Shown here piece after piece: positions 7,906 through 17,096 of a DNA stretch of 62,108 nt. The position numbers and the translations under genes are program-made. The notes below the pieces were generated by a model, which worked only from the letters and a program-made list of their open reading frames with translations, searched no databases and was not told the DNA's origin. How positions within the stretch are numbered: the first letter of the stretch is position 1; each line of letters opens with the position of its first letter. This DNA is from DATHSY01 sp046729855 (GTDB lineage Bacteria > Actinomycetota > UBA4738 > HRBIN12). The stretch lies in assembly GCA_046729855.1 (NCBI GenBank), contig JBKPHM010000002.1, positions 1-62,108 on the forward strand, given 5' to 3'.

Positions 7906-10521
7906 CTACTCGGCAAACCGCAGCTCCGAGCCGACGTCCGCGCGTCCCGCACGCCGCTGCACGAACCACGCCGCCGACCACGCGCACGCCACGATCGCGA
8001 GCGCAAGCCAGGCCAGGACGGCGACGGGCGCGTGCAGGATCGGGGCGGGCGGCAGCGTTGGGAGGGGGTCGAGCCGATGGAAGATCAGCAGGGCCGTCGC
8101 GAACGCGAGCGCGCCCCCGGCGACGTACGCGCACACGAGCAGCGCACCGATCTCCGCTGCGATCGCGACACGGTGCGTCCCCGACGACAACCCCATACGC
8201 CTGCCGAGCGCGTACGAGAGGTCGCGGGAGCGCTGCTGCGCCTGGAGGTATAGCACCAGCCCGATCAGTGCGATGACGGCGGTCACCCCACCGAGCAGCT
8301 CCATGAACACGAACGACCACGCGAGCGATCGGTACGCGGGGGTCTGGAGCCGATCGGCCGCGACCTCGATCGAACCCGGGTCCGCACCCTTGGAGACGAG
8401 GAACGCCCGAGCCAGGTCCGCGTCGCCTCGCGCCCAGGTTTGGTGGCGGGCGCCCTGCAGGGCCACGCCGGCCCCATGCCGCTCGAGCACCGTCCGCAGG
8501 GACTGCGCGGAGACAACGATGCCGACCCCCTGCCCGTGCCCGGGGAAGGCGGACGCGCTCGCGACGACGGCGACCGGCAGCTCGTACCCGGCGAGGTTCA
8601 GCCGAATGGGCGACCCTCGCGTCTGCCCGCCCACCGCGATCGCGGGCAGAGGTTCGGACGGCCCTGCCGCGAGATTGCGCATGAGCGACTCGAGTGGTAG
8701 CGAAGAGAAGGCGCCGTCCCAGAACGCGGCGTCGGCGAACGAATCGGGTTCGACGCCGACGACCGTGACCTGGTCGCCCACATCGGTGCGCACGTACGGG
8801 ATCTCGAAGACGTTCGTCGTTCGCAGCCCGGATCCCGGTGGCGGCGGGAAGATCGGACCGGCGGTCGACGCGGTGACGTCCGCACCGGTCGAGACGAGGA
8901 TCTTGTCCCGCGTGGACGATCGGATGGTGGACACCGCCGTGCCGGCGTAGACGAGTACCCCGATCGCCATCGCGGCCGCGGTCACGAGGATCATCGCGAC
9001 GCGCGGCGCCGCGGCGACCCGACGCGCCGCCAGGTACAGCCAGGTGGGGAGCCCCTCGGACCCGCGGAAGCGCACGACGAGCCTCTCGAGCGCGCGGACG
9101 AGGAGCCCGGCGCCACCCGCCATGAAGAGGACGGGGAACAGCAGCAGCAGCCGATCGACCTGGACCTCGCCGTCACTCGCGGAGATCGCCTCCGTCCCCC
9201 TCGTCCAGATCTCGTACAGCGCCGCCGCAGCGAGCACGAGTGTCGGCACCTCCCAGAGGGGAGCGGATCGCTCTGATCGGACGGCGACCTGCGCGTCGCG
9301 CGCCTGTCGACGCGCCGACACGGCCGTCGCCGTGGCGAGCACGAGGATCGCCACGACCGCCGAGATCGCCGACGCCGCGACCGAAGACCGCAGCGCCGCG
9401 GGCTCGATCACGCTCGATGGGCCGAGACGGAGCACCGCGAGCCAGGTCGCGAACCACCCGATCAAACCCCCGACGGCGATCGGGAGCGCACCCTCCAGGC
9501 CGCCGCTGACCCACAGCCGGGTCCACGTGATGCCCTTCGCGTCGAGCCACCGCATCTCGATCCGCCGCCGGCGAACGCCGTAGACTCCGGCGGCGACCAC
9601 GCCTGAGAGCGCGACAAGCTGCCCCGTCAGCGCAAGCGTTTGCACCGATGGCGTGATCGTCCGGCGGCCTGCCTCCGCGGCGCGGACGGCCTCGACCACA
9701 GGACTCGAGAAGGAGGGATTGTCGAGGACGCTCCCGAGTTGCACGGTCGGGTTGCTCGACGCGCGATCGAGCGCCCCGATGCCGTCCGCCAGCAGGATCG
9801 CGCGGTCGAGGCTGAGGCCGTCCGCCGCCTGTGGGTTCAGCGGGAACGTCCAGGTCTGCGTCCCGGTGTCCTGCAGCTCGTTCTCGACCCCGACGAAGGT
9901 GGAGCGGTCGAGCAATGCCAGGTACACCGGTGGAGACCTGTCGCCGGTGGCCGCGAACAGGGCGGACCAGTACGGGTCGCTCGCCGACGCGTCGTAGATG
10001 GCGGCCACCCGCACCGTCGTCGTTCGCTCGCCGCTCCAGATCGAGACTCGATCCCCGACGGTGACACCGAGAGACGTCGCCGCCGCAGGCGGGAGCCACA
10101 GCCCGGGCGTCTCCGCCTCTCCATCGATGAGCCGAGCGTGGGTGGGGAACTGCGTCTTCGTGGCCAGGACGGCGGCCGCCGGTTGGCCCGCGTCGCCACT
10201 CAGCTCGACGCGGGATCCGTTGAGCGCCTCGGTGGCGGCACCGAGGTCGTCGAGGGATGCCACCGCCGCGCGCACCTGGCGGTCCCGCAGCTCGATGACG
10301 TCCTGGGCCAGCGACGCCGGCTTCGAGATCACCAGCGCGCTGTCCGCGCGGGCGCGCATCGCGATCGCGACGGCGGCGGTCCCCGTGACCGACCGAAACA
10401 GCGGGGCCGCGGCCGCGGCGGCGATGAGGATCGATGCGGCCGCGGCCACCGCGAGGAAGATCGGCGGGAACCGAAGCAGCACGAAGGGCCGGACGGGCGG
10501 CCCGACGGCTCGCCCGCTCAT
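7906..10521 (-). CDS. FtsX/MacB-type ABC permease, large
   Basis: 871 residues. One membrane segment at the N-terminus (about 15-45), a long extracytoplasmic region, a middle group of segments (about 330-500), a second extracytoplasmic region and three C-terminal segments: the duplicated FtsX-permease plan seen in large mechanotransducing ABC systems. ATG 10521 overlaps the lipoprotein stop as ATGA. With two ATPases and a lipoprotein it probably exports or extracts a lipid- or protein-type substrate; the substrate is not evident. GC-rich, no sign of damage over its length. Confidence 0.86.
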   Translation of the reverse strand: MSGRAVGPPVRPFVLLRFPPIFLAVAAAASILIAAAAAAPLFRSVTGTAAVAIAMRARADSALVISKPASLAQDVIELRDRQVRAAVASLDDLGAATEALNGSRVELSGDAGQPAAAVLATKTQFPTHARLIDGEAETPGLWLPPAAATSLGVTVGDRVSIWSGERTTTVRVAAIYDASASDPYWSALFAATGDRSPPVYLALLDRSTFVGVENELQDTGTQTWTFPLNPQAADGLSLDRAILLADGIGALDRASSNPTVQLGSVLDNPSFSSPVVEAVRAAEAGRRTITPSVQTLALTGQLVALSGVVAAGVYGVRRRRIEMRWLDAKGITWTRLWVSGGLEGALPIAVGGLIGWFATWLAVLRLGPSSVIEPAALRSSVAASAISAVVAILVLATATAVSARRQARDAQVAVRSERSAPLWEVPTLVLAAAALYEIWTRGTEAISASDGEVQVDRLLLLFPVLFMAGGAGLLVRALERLVVRFRGSEGLPTWLYLAARRVAAAPRVAMILVTAAAMAIGVLVYAGTAVSTIRSSTRDKILVSTGADVTASTAGPIFPPPPGSGLRTTNVFEIPYVRTDVGDQVTVVGVEPDSFADAAFWDGAFSSLPLESLMRNLAAGPSEPLPAIAVGGQTRGSPIRLNLAGYELPVAVVASASAFPGHGQGVGIVVSAQSLRTVLERHGAGVALQGARHQTWARGDADLARAFLVSKGADPGSIEVAADRLQTPAYRSLAWSFVFMELLGGVTAVIALIGLVLYLQAQQRSRDLSYALGRRMGLSSGTHRVAIAAEIGALLVCAYVAGGALAFATALLIFHRLDPLPTLPPAPILHAPVAVLAWLALAIVACAWSAAWFVQRRAGRADVGSELRFAE

Positions 10522-11585
10522 CTGCCCGGGCTCCAGCCGAGGAGGGCGTCCCAGTCGGTGGCGCGTCGAAGAAGCCACGTGCCGTCGAGACGGGCGACGA
10601 CGAGCTGCTCCGCGCCCGTGAGCAGCGCGATCGACTCCCCGTCCGGGGCCCACGCAATGCCGGCGAAACCCACCGGCGCGAGCGACACCGCGCGGAGCTC
10701 ACCCGATGACGGATCGAACGTACGGAGCACGGCTCCGCTCGGACCGACATCGTCAGCGATCGCGAGCACATCCCCGTCCGGCGCCCAGGCCACGTGCGGG
10801 ACGCGGTGAGGGTTCAGGTAGGGCTCCTGCAGGGCCTCCGCGATCCGACCCTCTGGACCGCGGACGAACACCGCGAGCTGGTTGCCTGCCCGCACGACGA
10901 AGGCAAGGCCGCCCGGGCCCCACGCAGGTGTCCCGACGAGCCGCGGCGATTCGGACCCGGGGCCGAGCGCCGGCGCGAGATCTCGTACGTCGAGCAAGAC
11001 CTCCCCGCGCCCGTCCCCGCTCGGTGACACCTCCACGACGCGCCGTCCGTCGGGCGCCACCACGACGGAACGGCCGTCGGGGGAGACGGCGCCCCAGCAG
11101 CCCTGGCCGACCGTGACCCATCGGCGCGCGTCCGGCAGCGCCAGGATCCTGACGCTGGCGCAGTCAGCGACGACCACCGCGCGCTCCCCGACCGAAAGCA
11201 TCGGCTCGTCGGTCCGAACCGCTAGGGGAGGCCCGAGCGGCGAGGGATCCGAGGCGCCGGCGGCGAGCTCGTAGACCTGTGCTGCGCGGCGGACGGCGGT
11301 CACGAACAGCGATCCGTCGGGCGTGCTTACGCCCGCCAGGGCCGAGCGGTTGAGCGCCTCCGGGTCGATCGGCGCTGCGAACGTCTCCGCAGGTCCGTCG
11401 GGCAGGCGGTACCGCACGAGCGAGGTGGACGCCTGCGTCCCTGTGACGCCGAGCAGCTCGCCGGGCACCGGCGCGGGTGGTGACGGGCGCGCCGGTTGCG
11501 ATGGGGCGCCCGTGCACGACACGCAGGCGGCCGCGACCGCGAGCAAGCACGCCGTCCAGCGACCGACCGCGCGTTTCCGCACCAT
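10518..11585 (-). CDS. Lipoprotein with beta-propeller-like repeats
   Basis: 355 residues. Signal peptide with a likely lipobox ending AVAAAC (Cys21), then a Pro-rich linker. The body has repeated strand pairs of the WAPDG/SPDG type (WGAVSPDGRSVVV, VAWAPDGDVLAIA, IAWAPDGESIALL) spaced as in TolB/WD40-like propellers. It should sit on the outer face of the membrane. It is the first gene of the four-gene coupled operon with the FtsX permease and two ATPases, so it may be an extracellular partner of that ABC system. Confidence 0.82.
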   Translation of the reverse strand: MVRKRAVGRWTACLLAVAAACVSCTGAPSQPARPSPPAPVPGELLGVTGTQASTSLVRYRLPDGPAETFAAPIDPEALNRSALAGVSTPDGSLFVTAVRRAAQVYELAAGASDPSPLGPPLAVRTDEPMLSVGERAVVVADCASVRILALPDARRWVTVGQGCWGAVSPDGRSVVVAPDGRRVVEVSPSGDGRGEVLLDVRDLAPALGPGSESPRLVGTPAWGPGGLAFVVRAGNQLAVFVRGPEGRIAEALQEPYLNPHRVPHVAWAPDGDVLAIADDVGPSGAVLRTFDPSSGELRAVSLAPVGFAGIAWAPDGESIALLTGAEQLVVARLDGTWLLRRATDWDALLGWSPGR

Positions 11586-11628
11586 AGGGCGAGCATCATT
11601 CCATACGACGGAGGTAACCCCCGAGCCC

Positions 11629-12447
11629 TTAGCCGAGGAGCGACCCCGCGTGGTCCGGGACGTAGGTGTAGATATCCCGCGGTGGGCGGACGTAGCCTTC
11701 GTCGGACTGGCGCGGCGGGATCCCGATCTCCGGGAGCTCCTTCTCTTCGTAGGGGATCCGAGAGAGCAGGTGGGCGATGCAGTTCAGCCGCGCGCTGCGC
11801 TTGTCGTCTGCCTCGACGACGAACCAAGGAGCCTCGGGGATGTCGGTATGGACGAACATGTCGTCCTTCGCGCGCGAGTAGTCGACCCACTTCGTACGCG
11901 AGTACATGTCGGTCTCGGATAGCTTCCACCGCTTCATTGGGTCGCCGACGCGGCCTTTGAACCGGCGTTCCTGCTCGTCGTCGCTGACCGAGAACCAGTA
12001 CTTCGTGAGCGTAATGCCGTCCTGGATCAGCAGCCGTTCGAAGATCGGGCACTGCTGGAGGAACAGCCGGTACTGCTCCGGCGTGCAGAACCCGAGCACG
12101 CGCTCGATGCCGGCTCGGTTGTACCAGCTCCGGTCGAACAGCACCATCTCGCCGGCCGCCGGCAGCTCGGCCACGTACCGCTGGAAGTACCACTGTGTCT
12201 GCTCGCGGTCCGTCGGTTTGGGGAGGGCCGCGATGCGCGTCGCCCTCGGGTTGAGCCGCTCGGTGATCCGCTTGATCGCGCCGCCCTTGCCGGCCGCGTC
12301 CCGCCCCTCGAAGACGACGACAACGCGCAGGCCGTTCCCCTGGATCCAGTCCTCCATCTTGACGAGCTCTTCCTGGAGCCGAAGCAGCTCGCGCTCGTAG
12401 ACCTTCCGCGGGATCCGCTGCTTCCGGTCCGTGTCGGTGTTGGCCAA
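11629..12447 (-). CDS. ppk2: Polyphosphate kinase 2 (PPK2 family)
   Basis: 272 residues. PPK2 enzymes move phosphate between polyphosphate and nucleotides. The Walker A loop is VVFEGRDAAGKGGAIKRITE, the lid/Walker B region FDRSWYNRAGIERVLGF, and the C-terminal YSRTKWVDYSRAKDDMFVHT block is also typical. The length fits a one-domain PPK2. TTG 12447 is preferred because GGGAGGT lies 5 bases before it; ATG 12498 upstream would place that site inside the gene. Divergent from the kelch lipoprotein. The direction of the reaction (ADP, AMP or GDP preference) cannot be read from sequence alone. Confidence 0.93.
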   Translation of the reverse strand: MANTDTDRKQRIPRKVYERELLRLQEELVKMEDWIQGNGLRVVVVFEGRDAAGKGGAIKRITERLNPRATRIAALPKPTDREQTQWYFQRYVAELPAAGEMVLFDRSWYNRAGIERVLGFCTPEQYRLFLQQCPIFERLLIQDGITLTKYWFSVSDDEQERRFKGRVGDPMKRWKLSETDMYSRTKWVDYSRAKDDMFVHTDIPEAPWFVVEADDKRSARLNCIAHLLSRIPYEEKELPEIGIPPRQSDEGYVRPPRDIYTYVPDHAGSLLG

Positions 12448-12545
12448 GAGGCACCTCCCGCGAGGGAGTGTATCCCTCGCCGGTTGGCGCTCCGTCAATG
12501 CAGAGCCGTTGAACTTCTCGGGGATGGAAGCGGTCTACGTACGAG

Positions 12546-14219
12546 ATGTCACAGAAGTACGCGCTGCCGCGCCGAGGACGTCGCCCGATGGCGGCGGCTG
12601 CCTGCAGCATCCTCTTCCTCCTGGCCGCCTGTAGTGGCGACGAGCCGCGGCGGGAGACGAACGGCTCGATCGACCCGAGCGTCGCCCCGGTTGTCTCGCC
12701 GACGTCCCAGGAGCCAGCGGCGCTCTGTCAGCCGTTCCCGGACCGCCTGATCGATGAGTTCCTCGCTACATACAATGCGCGAGACGAGACGGCCCTCTCC
12801 GAGCTGGTGCGCGTCGACGCCGTCCAGGACGTGTCCGCCGTGGCCTTCGGCGGCCCCGCGGACTTCGAGACCGTCGGCGGATGGGCTGAGGCCGGATGGG
12901 CCGTCGACGACCGATTTCAGTTGACGGGCTACGGGGCCTTCGCGGGGACCCGCGACGGCTTCACGATGGACCTCCAACGACGGAACGACGCATTGAGAGC
13001 CGTCGGGATATCGGAGGCGATCATCCAGCTCCACGCGCGAAGCACCGGATGCACGATCGACGAGTTGCGGTCCGTCGGTCCAGTGCAGGTGCGAGGCGAG
13101 CCGTGCCGCTTCTACGACGTCTTTGGAGACGAACCGGCCATAGCTACTGCCATCCCGGGGCCATGCGCCGACGGAACGGGCGCGTTCATACGCCAGGGAC
13201 ACGATGCCGTGTGGACGGGACGGGAGATGGTTGTCGTCGGCGGGACGCGAGGCGGGCACTTCTTCCCTGCGGATCTTCCTGAGTTCGGTCTTCGGTACCG
13301 CCCGAGCGCCGACGCGTGGACATGGACGTCCGCGGTGCCGCGCCCGGTCCGCTCCTACTCGCGTGCCGTTTGGACCGGCGATGAGGTCATCGTATGGGGG
13401 TTGGCGGAGCGCCGCCGGCCCAGCGCCGCCGCATACGATCCCGAGGCCGATCGCTGGCGGTTGTTGCCTGATTGGCCGTTGCCGCGGTCGGACTTGCCCG
13501 CGGGAGCGTGGACGGGTGATCGCTTGATCCTGTGGGGCTCGAGTCAGCACGTGGAGGATCCAACCCGCTCCGGCGCGATCTACGACCCGGCGACCGACTC
13601 GTGGGAGCGGACATCGAAGGCGCCGATCGAAGGCCGCGAGGGCAATACCCTTGTTTGGACCGGTCGGGAGGTCATCGTCTGGGGCGGTAGCAACTACCGC
13701 ACCGATCTCGGCGACGGTGCGGCGTACAACCCGGCGGCCGATACGTGGCGGCGAATCGCGAACGCGCCGCTCGCGCCTCGACAGGAACACGTCGCTGTCT
13801 GGACGGGGAGCGAGATGCTCGTGTGGGGCGGGTCGAGCTACAGCCGCGCGCGGGCCGACGGCGCCGCGTACGATCCCACGACGGATACATGGCGCAGGCT
13901 CGCGCCGCCGCCGATCAAGGGCAGGCATTGGCTGGACGCCGTGTGGACGGGCGACCAGATGATCGTCTGGGGCGGCTACGACTACCACCGACCGCTGGGG
14001 AACGGTGCAGCCTACGACCCGGACAAGGACCGATGGAGGCGGCTCCCCGCTGCGCCGGTCGAGGCTCGCTGCCTGCACTCGACGGTCTGGACCGGACGCG
14101 AACTCGTCGTGTTCGGCGGCTATGACGCGTGCGGCGTCGGTGGTCACATGGCGTTCGGCGATGGCGCCACGTACGACCCGCGAACACAGACCTGGAGCCG
14201 GCTCGTTCCCGCTCCGTGA
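12546..14219 (+). CDS. Kelch-repeat lipoprotein
   Basis: 557 residues. A signal peptide ends in lipobox LLAAC (Cys about 29), so the protein is membrane-anchored outside the cell. Residues about 55-180 form an uncharacterised N-terminal domain. From about 215 to the end there are six kelch blades, each with a WTGxEMxVWGG-type strand and a YDPxTDxWRRL-type strand, giving a six-bladed propeller. It has four Cys in the N-terminal domain and two near the end. Likely a binding scaffold for protein or carbohydrate; no catalytic motif was seen. Confidence 0.88.
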   Translation: MSQKYALPRRGRRPMAAAACSILFLLAACSGDEPRRETNGSIDPSVAPVVSPTSQEPAALCQPFPDRLIDEFLATYNARDETALSELVRVDAVQDVSAVAFGGPADFETVGGWAEAGWAVDDRFQLTGYGAFAGTRDGFTMDLQRRNDALRAVGISEAIIQLHARSTGCTIDELRSVGPVQVRGEPCRFYDVFGDEPAIATAIPGPCADGTGAFIRQGHDAVWTGREMVVVGGTRGGHFFPADLPEFGLRYRPSADAWTWTSAVPRPVRSYSRAVWTGDEVIVWGLAERRRPSAAAYDPEADRWRLLPDWPLPRSDLPAGAWTGDRLILWGSSQHVEDPTRSGAIYDPATDSWERTSKAPIEGREGNTLVWTGREVIVWGGSNYRTDLGDGAAYNPAADTWRRIANAPLAPRQEHVAVWTGSEMLVWGGSSYSRARADGAAYDPTTDTWRRLAPPPIKGRHWLDAVWTGDQMIVWGGYDYHRPLGNGAAYDPDKDRWRRLPAAPVEARCLHSTVWTGRELVVFGGYDACGVGGHMAFGDGATYDPRTQTWSRLVPAP

Positions 14220-14267
14220 GGCGCTGCGCCCGGCTTGATGAGGGCGGACTGGGCTCTGGTACTCGCG

Positions 14268-15005
14268 CTAGGCCGCCGGCTTCTCCCAGACGGAGACGTG
14301 CTTGCCGCTTTCGCTCGTGAACGGTTCCGGCTTCCAGCCGCCCCAGCGCTCCCTGAACCTCATGCCGGCGAGCTGCGCCATCAGGTCCAGCTCGGCCGGC
14401 CACACGTAGCGCAGAGGGAAGTCCGATACTTCGACCCGCCCGTCGCTGACGGCGATGTGATGCGACGTGAGCCCCTGCGTCACGACGTCATACTCGTCGA
14501 TACCCCAATAGTTCTCGCTCCGGTCAAAGACGCGGAATGTCTCACCGGCTGGAAGCCGCTGGAGTTGGGGCACCATAACCTCGATGACGAAGCATCCGCC
14601 GGGTTCGAGGTGCGCCGCCGCGTTCCGGAAGCAGGCGACCTGCGCCGCTTGCGTCGCCGGGTTCATGATCGTGTTGAAGACGAGGTAGACGAGGGAGAAG
14701 CGCCCTTCGACCCGGGTGGTCGTGAAGTCGCCGATCGTCACCTCGATGCCCGCGCCGCCTGGCTTCGCGCGTAGCCTCGCGACCATCGCCTCGGACATGT
14801 CGATGCCGTCCACGACGACGCCCTTCTGCGCGAGCGGAAGGGCGACCCGGCCTGTTCCGATCCCGAATTCGAGCGCGCGTCCGTTCCCGGCGAGCTGGAC
14901 GAGGAAGTCAACGACGGGGCCGATAACCGCTGGATCGAACATGTCGGCGACCGACTCGTCGTACTTCGCCGCGATCCGCTCGTGGAAGTACCCATCGTCG
15001 TGCAT
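14268..15005 (-). CDS. Class I SAM-dependent methyltransferase
   Basis: 245 residues. SAM-binding motif I is ALEFGIGTGRVALPLA, motif II VVDGIDMSEAMV with the acidic Asp, followed by VTIGDFTTT and a post-motif FSLVYLVFNTI. The C-terminal part has Tyr/Trp-rich strands (YVWPAELDLMAQLAGMRF) common in this group of small-molecule methyltransferases. Stands alone, in line with two downstream P-loop genes on the same strand. Substrate unknown. Confidence 0.87.
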   Translation of the reverse strand: MHDDGYFHERIAAKYDESVADMFDPAVIGPVVDFLVQLAGNGRALEFGIGTGRVALPLAQKGVVVDGIDMSEAMVARLRAKPGGAGIEVTIGDFTTTRVEGRFSLVYLVFNTIMNPATQAAQVACFRNAAAHLEPGGCFVIEVMVPQLQRLPAGETFRVFDRSENYWGIDEYDVVTQGLTSHHIAVSDGRVEVSDFPLRYVWPAELDLMAQLAGMRFRERWGGWKPEPFTSESGKHVSVWEKPAA

Positions 15006-15027
15006 CGCCGGAATCTACCGCACACTC

Positions 15028-15537
15028 CTAGGCCCAGCCGATCCTCTCCAAGATCTCCAACGCGACCTCCCGGGGCGACCGTTCGTCGTTCGTTACGCGA
15101 ACGTCCCCGATGTTCGCCCGATCCATCGCACGCTCGATCGTCGGCAGCATCGCAAGGTGGTCCTCGAGGAGCCTTCCAGCGTCGCGTCGCCGCAGCCTCG
15201 ACTCGAGCATCGTGGGCGGCGTCACGAGCCGAACGACCGTCAGCTGTGACGGTGCGATCGCCTGACGCACGTGTTCCAGGGCCTCCGCTGTCTCGATGGC
15301 TCCAGAGAGGACGACGTGACGGAACCCGGCGGAGCGCACGTTCGGCCAGATCGCTGCGAGGTTGTCGACCCGGAGCTGGAAGATCCTGTCGCGGGGTGCA
15401 TCCGGGATGAAGCCCCATCCGAGCTGGTCGAGGTCGATGCAAATGATGGCGCGGGCGGGAGGGAACATCTCGCCGATCTCCACCGCGATGGTCGTCTTGC
15501 CCGTCGCAACCGTGCCCGTCAGGAGCAACACCGACAT
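15028..15537 (-). CDS. Small P-loop kinase-like protein
   Basis: 169 residues. N-terminal Walker A is LLLTGTVATGKTTIAVEI; an Asp-rich CIDLDQLGWGF follows, then a helical lid with LESRLRRRDAGRLLEDH, as in nucleotide or metabolite kinases of the adenylate-kinase-like AAA_33 group. ATG 15537 is chosen because Walker A should lie within the first residues; ATG 15588 would add 17 residues without family support. Phosphoacceptor unknown. It lies between a methyltransferase and a lipoprotein on the same strand. Confidence 0.78.
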   Translation of the reverse strand: MSVLLLTGTVATGKTTIAVEIGEMFPPARAIICIDLDQLGWGFIPDAPRDRIFQLRVDNLAAIWPNVRSAGFRHVVLSGAIETAEALEHVRQAIAPSQLTVVRLVTPPTMLESRLRRRDAGRLLEDHLAMLPTIERAMDRANIGDVRVTNDERSPREVALEILERIGWA

Positions 15538-15596
15538 GTCGTCGGACGCGGTGAGCGACGGCTCGCCCTGGACGTCGCCGAACTCCACGACCTCGA

Positions 15597-15944
15597 CTAC
15601 CGGCTCGCCGAAAGCGCCGCCTCGAGGTGCACCCGGGCCCCGGTGGCGTCCCCGTCCTCGAGCGCAGTCAACGCTTGGTCGCCGTGGGCGACTGCGCTAT
15701 CGAGCCCCTCGTCGCCCGCGAGTTCGACCCCTGCCTCGGTGTGCTCTGTCGCGCTCGCGGGGTCGCCGTCGTCGAGCTCGCCGAGCGCGGCCTCGAAATG
15801 GTCGGCGACCGACAGGCCTCCCGCCTCTTCGGTTGCCGTTGGGCTCGTGGGACTCGTCCCGTCGGCCGCGCCTTCGTCCCCGCCGCAGGCCACCAGCAAC
15901 GCCAGCGCGAGTAGGGAAGTCGCGAGCCGTATCGCCACCTTCAT
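15597..15944 (-). CDS. Small lipoprotein with alpha-helical repeats
   Basis: 115 residues. Signal peptide with lipobox LLVAC at about residue 20, an acidic Ser/Thr linker, then two similar helical stretches: VADHFEAALGELDDGDPASATEHTE and VAHGDQALTALEDGDATGARVHLE in outline (repeat of about 40 residues, TPR-like). ATG 15944 has GGAGGGT 4 bases upstream. Role unknown; probably a surface-anchored helical protein. Confidence 0.78.
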   Translation of the reverse strand: MKVAIRLATSLLALALLVACGGDEGAADGTSPTSPTATEEAGGLSVADHFEAALGELDDGDPASATEHTEAGVELAGDEGLDSAVAHGDQALTALEDGDATGARVHLEAALSASR

Positions 15945-16035
15945 GACACCCTCCGGCCCGAAGCAGGTACCCATCGTAACGAGACGGTGCGAGCGGCGCA
16001 TTCCCACCGCCATCGCGCGGGGCGGAGCCTCGGGT

Positions 16036-16593
16036 TCAGCGGGGGACGGTGTGTTCCAGGATCAGCTCCTGAACGAACGCCGCTCGATCGGCGACGGACC
16101 CTCGAGGGATATCGTCGAGGATGTAGCCGGACCGCTCGTACACGTCACGGAGCGCGTCGCTGAACGAGACCGTGTCCTCGAACGACATGATGCGCTCCGC
16201 ATCGGTGCGGTAGATGTCATGCCACGGTGGGAGGAAGAGAACGTGAGGGTGATAGCGGAACGTCTCGATGGCCGTGAGGCTCGGCGTTTGGTCCGTCCCC
16301 GCCCGGGCTGCGTACACGGCGCAATCAGGGATGCCACGGTCGAAGATCACGATGTCGTTGGATCTCGCGGCCATCCGGTGATCCTCGATGGAGCGGTGTA
16401 GCAGCAACTGCACGAACAGGGAGGCGTCCTGATCCCACGTGCCGGTGCCGCCGGTCGCGCGTTGCTCGGCGAGAACTTCGCGCGCGGGCTCGTCCATACA
16501 GCGGAACTCGCCGCGCAGCCGGTTCAGGATGGCCGTCTTCCCGGATCCGGGAGCACCGGTGAGGACGAACAGCGCGTTACGCATAGCCTTCAT
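16036..16593 (-). CDS. P-loop ATP-binding protein (AAA_28-like)
   Basis: 185 residues. Walker A is VLTGAPGSGKTAILNRL, preceded by one strand. VIFDRGIPDC (about residue 80) is the Asp-Arg-Gly Walker-B-like motif typical of the AAA_28 / NadR-kinase-like group, and the C-terminal lid contains Arg-rich helices. These proteins are often toxin-immunity or metabolite kinases of unknown substrate. ATG 16593 is preferred to GTG 16602. A second P-loop protein lies 0.5 kb downstream on the same strand, separated by the small lipoprotein. Confidence 0.78.
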   Translation of the reverse strand: MKAMRNALFVLTGAPGSGKTAILNRLRGEFRCMDEPAREVLAEQRATGGTGTWDQDASLFVQLLLHRSIEDHRMAARSNDIVIFDRGIPDCAVYAARAGTDQTPSLTAIETFRYHPHVLFLPPWHDIYRTDAERIMSFEDTVSFSDALRDVYERSGYILDDIPRGSVADRAAFVQELILEHTVPR

Positions 16594-16649
16594 GGGACCC
16601 ACCCTGACTCTCGAAGGACCGCTGACCGCATGAGGGAGGAGGCTTCTCG

Positions 16650-17096
16650 ATGTCGGATTCGAGCTCGCTGGTCGAAGCAGGAACGGTCGGCGTCCGACTC
16701 AAGATCTCGGCGCTGTGGATAGGCATGCTCTTCCTGTTCGCGTACGGAGATATCTTCGGGTTCTTCCAGCCGGGTCGCCTCGAAGAGGTCGGCTCGGGCG
16801 AGATCTCCGGGATCGAGATCACGCAGGTGTTCCTGTTCGCCGTGTCCGCCTACATCGCGATCGCGAGCGCGATGATCTTCCTCACGCTTGTGCTGCGACC
16901 GCCGGTCGCTCGGTGGACGAACATCGTCCTGCCCATCCTGTACATCGTCTCGATCCTGGTGTCTGCGATCGGCGAGCCCTGGGCGTACTTCTGGTTCCTC
17001 AGCCTGGCGGAGATCGCTCTCCTCGTGCTCATCATCTGGCATGCCTGGAGTTGGCCCAGGTGGCCGCATCCGATGGCGCGTGGCCCGGCACGTTAG
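16650..17096 (+). CDS. Four-helix membrane protein, DUF6326-like
   Basis: 148 residues with four predicted transmembrane helices: about 20-38, 60-80, 90-108 and 113-130. The first loop has YGDIFGFFQPG, which I associate with the DUF6326 family of small actinobacterial/bacteroidetal membrane proteins; that association is from memory. No catalytic residues are visible. It is divergent from the P-loop gene (56 bases between starts) and overlaps the stop of the convergent methyltransferase by 4 bases. Confidence 0.78.
   Translation: MSDSSSLVEAGTVGVRLKISALWIGMLFLFAYGDIFGFFQPGRLEEVGSGEISGIEITQVFLFAVSAYIAIASAMIFLTLVLRPPVARWTNIVLPILYIVSILVSAIGEPWAYFWFLSLAEIALLVLIIWHAWSWPRWPHPMARGPAR

Noticed and set aside
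9173..10771. 532-codon frame overlapping the FtsX permease on the same strand
   Set aside because: Arg/Gly-rich off-frame reading of GC-rich sequence; the permease frame has membrane helices and couples to both neighbours.
12549..14147. 532-codon minus-strand frame opposite the kelch gene
   Set aside because: Arg/Pro-rich antisense frame without domains; the plus-strand kelch motifs and lipobox are convincing.
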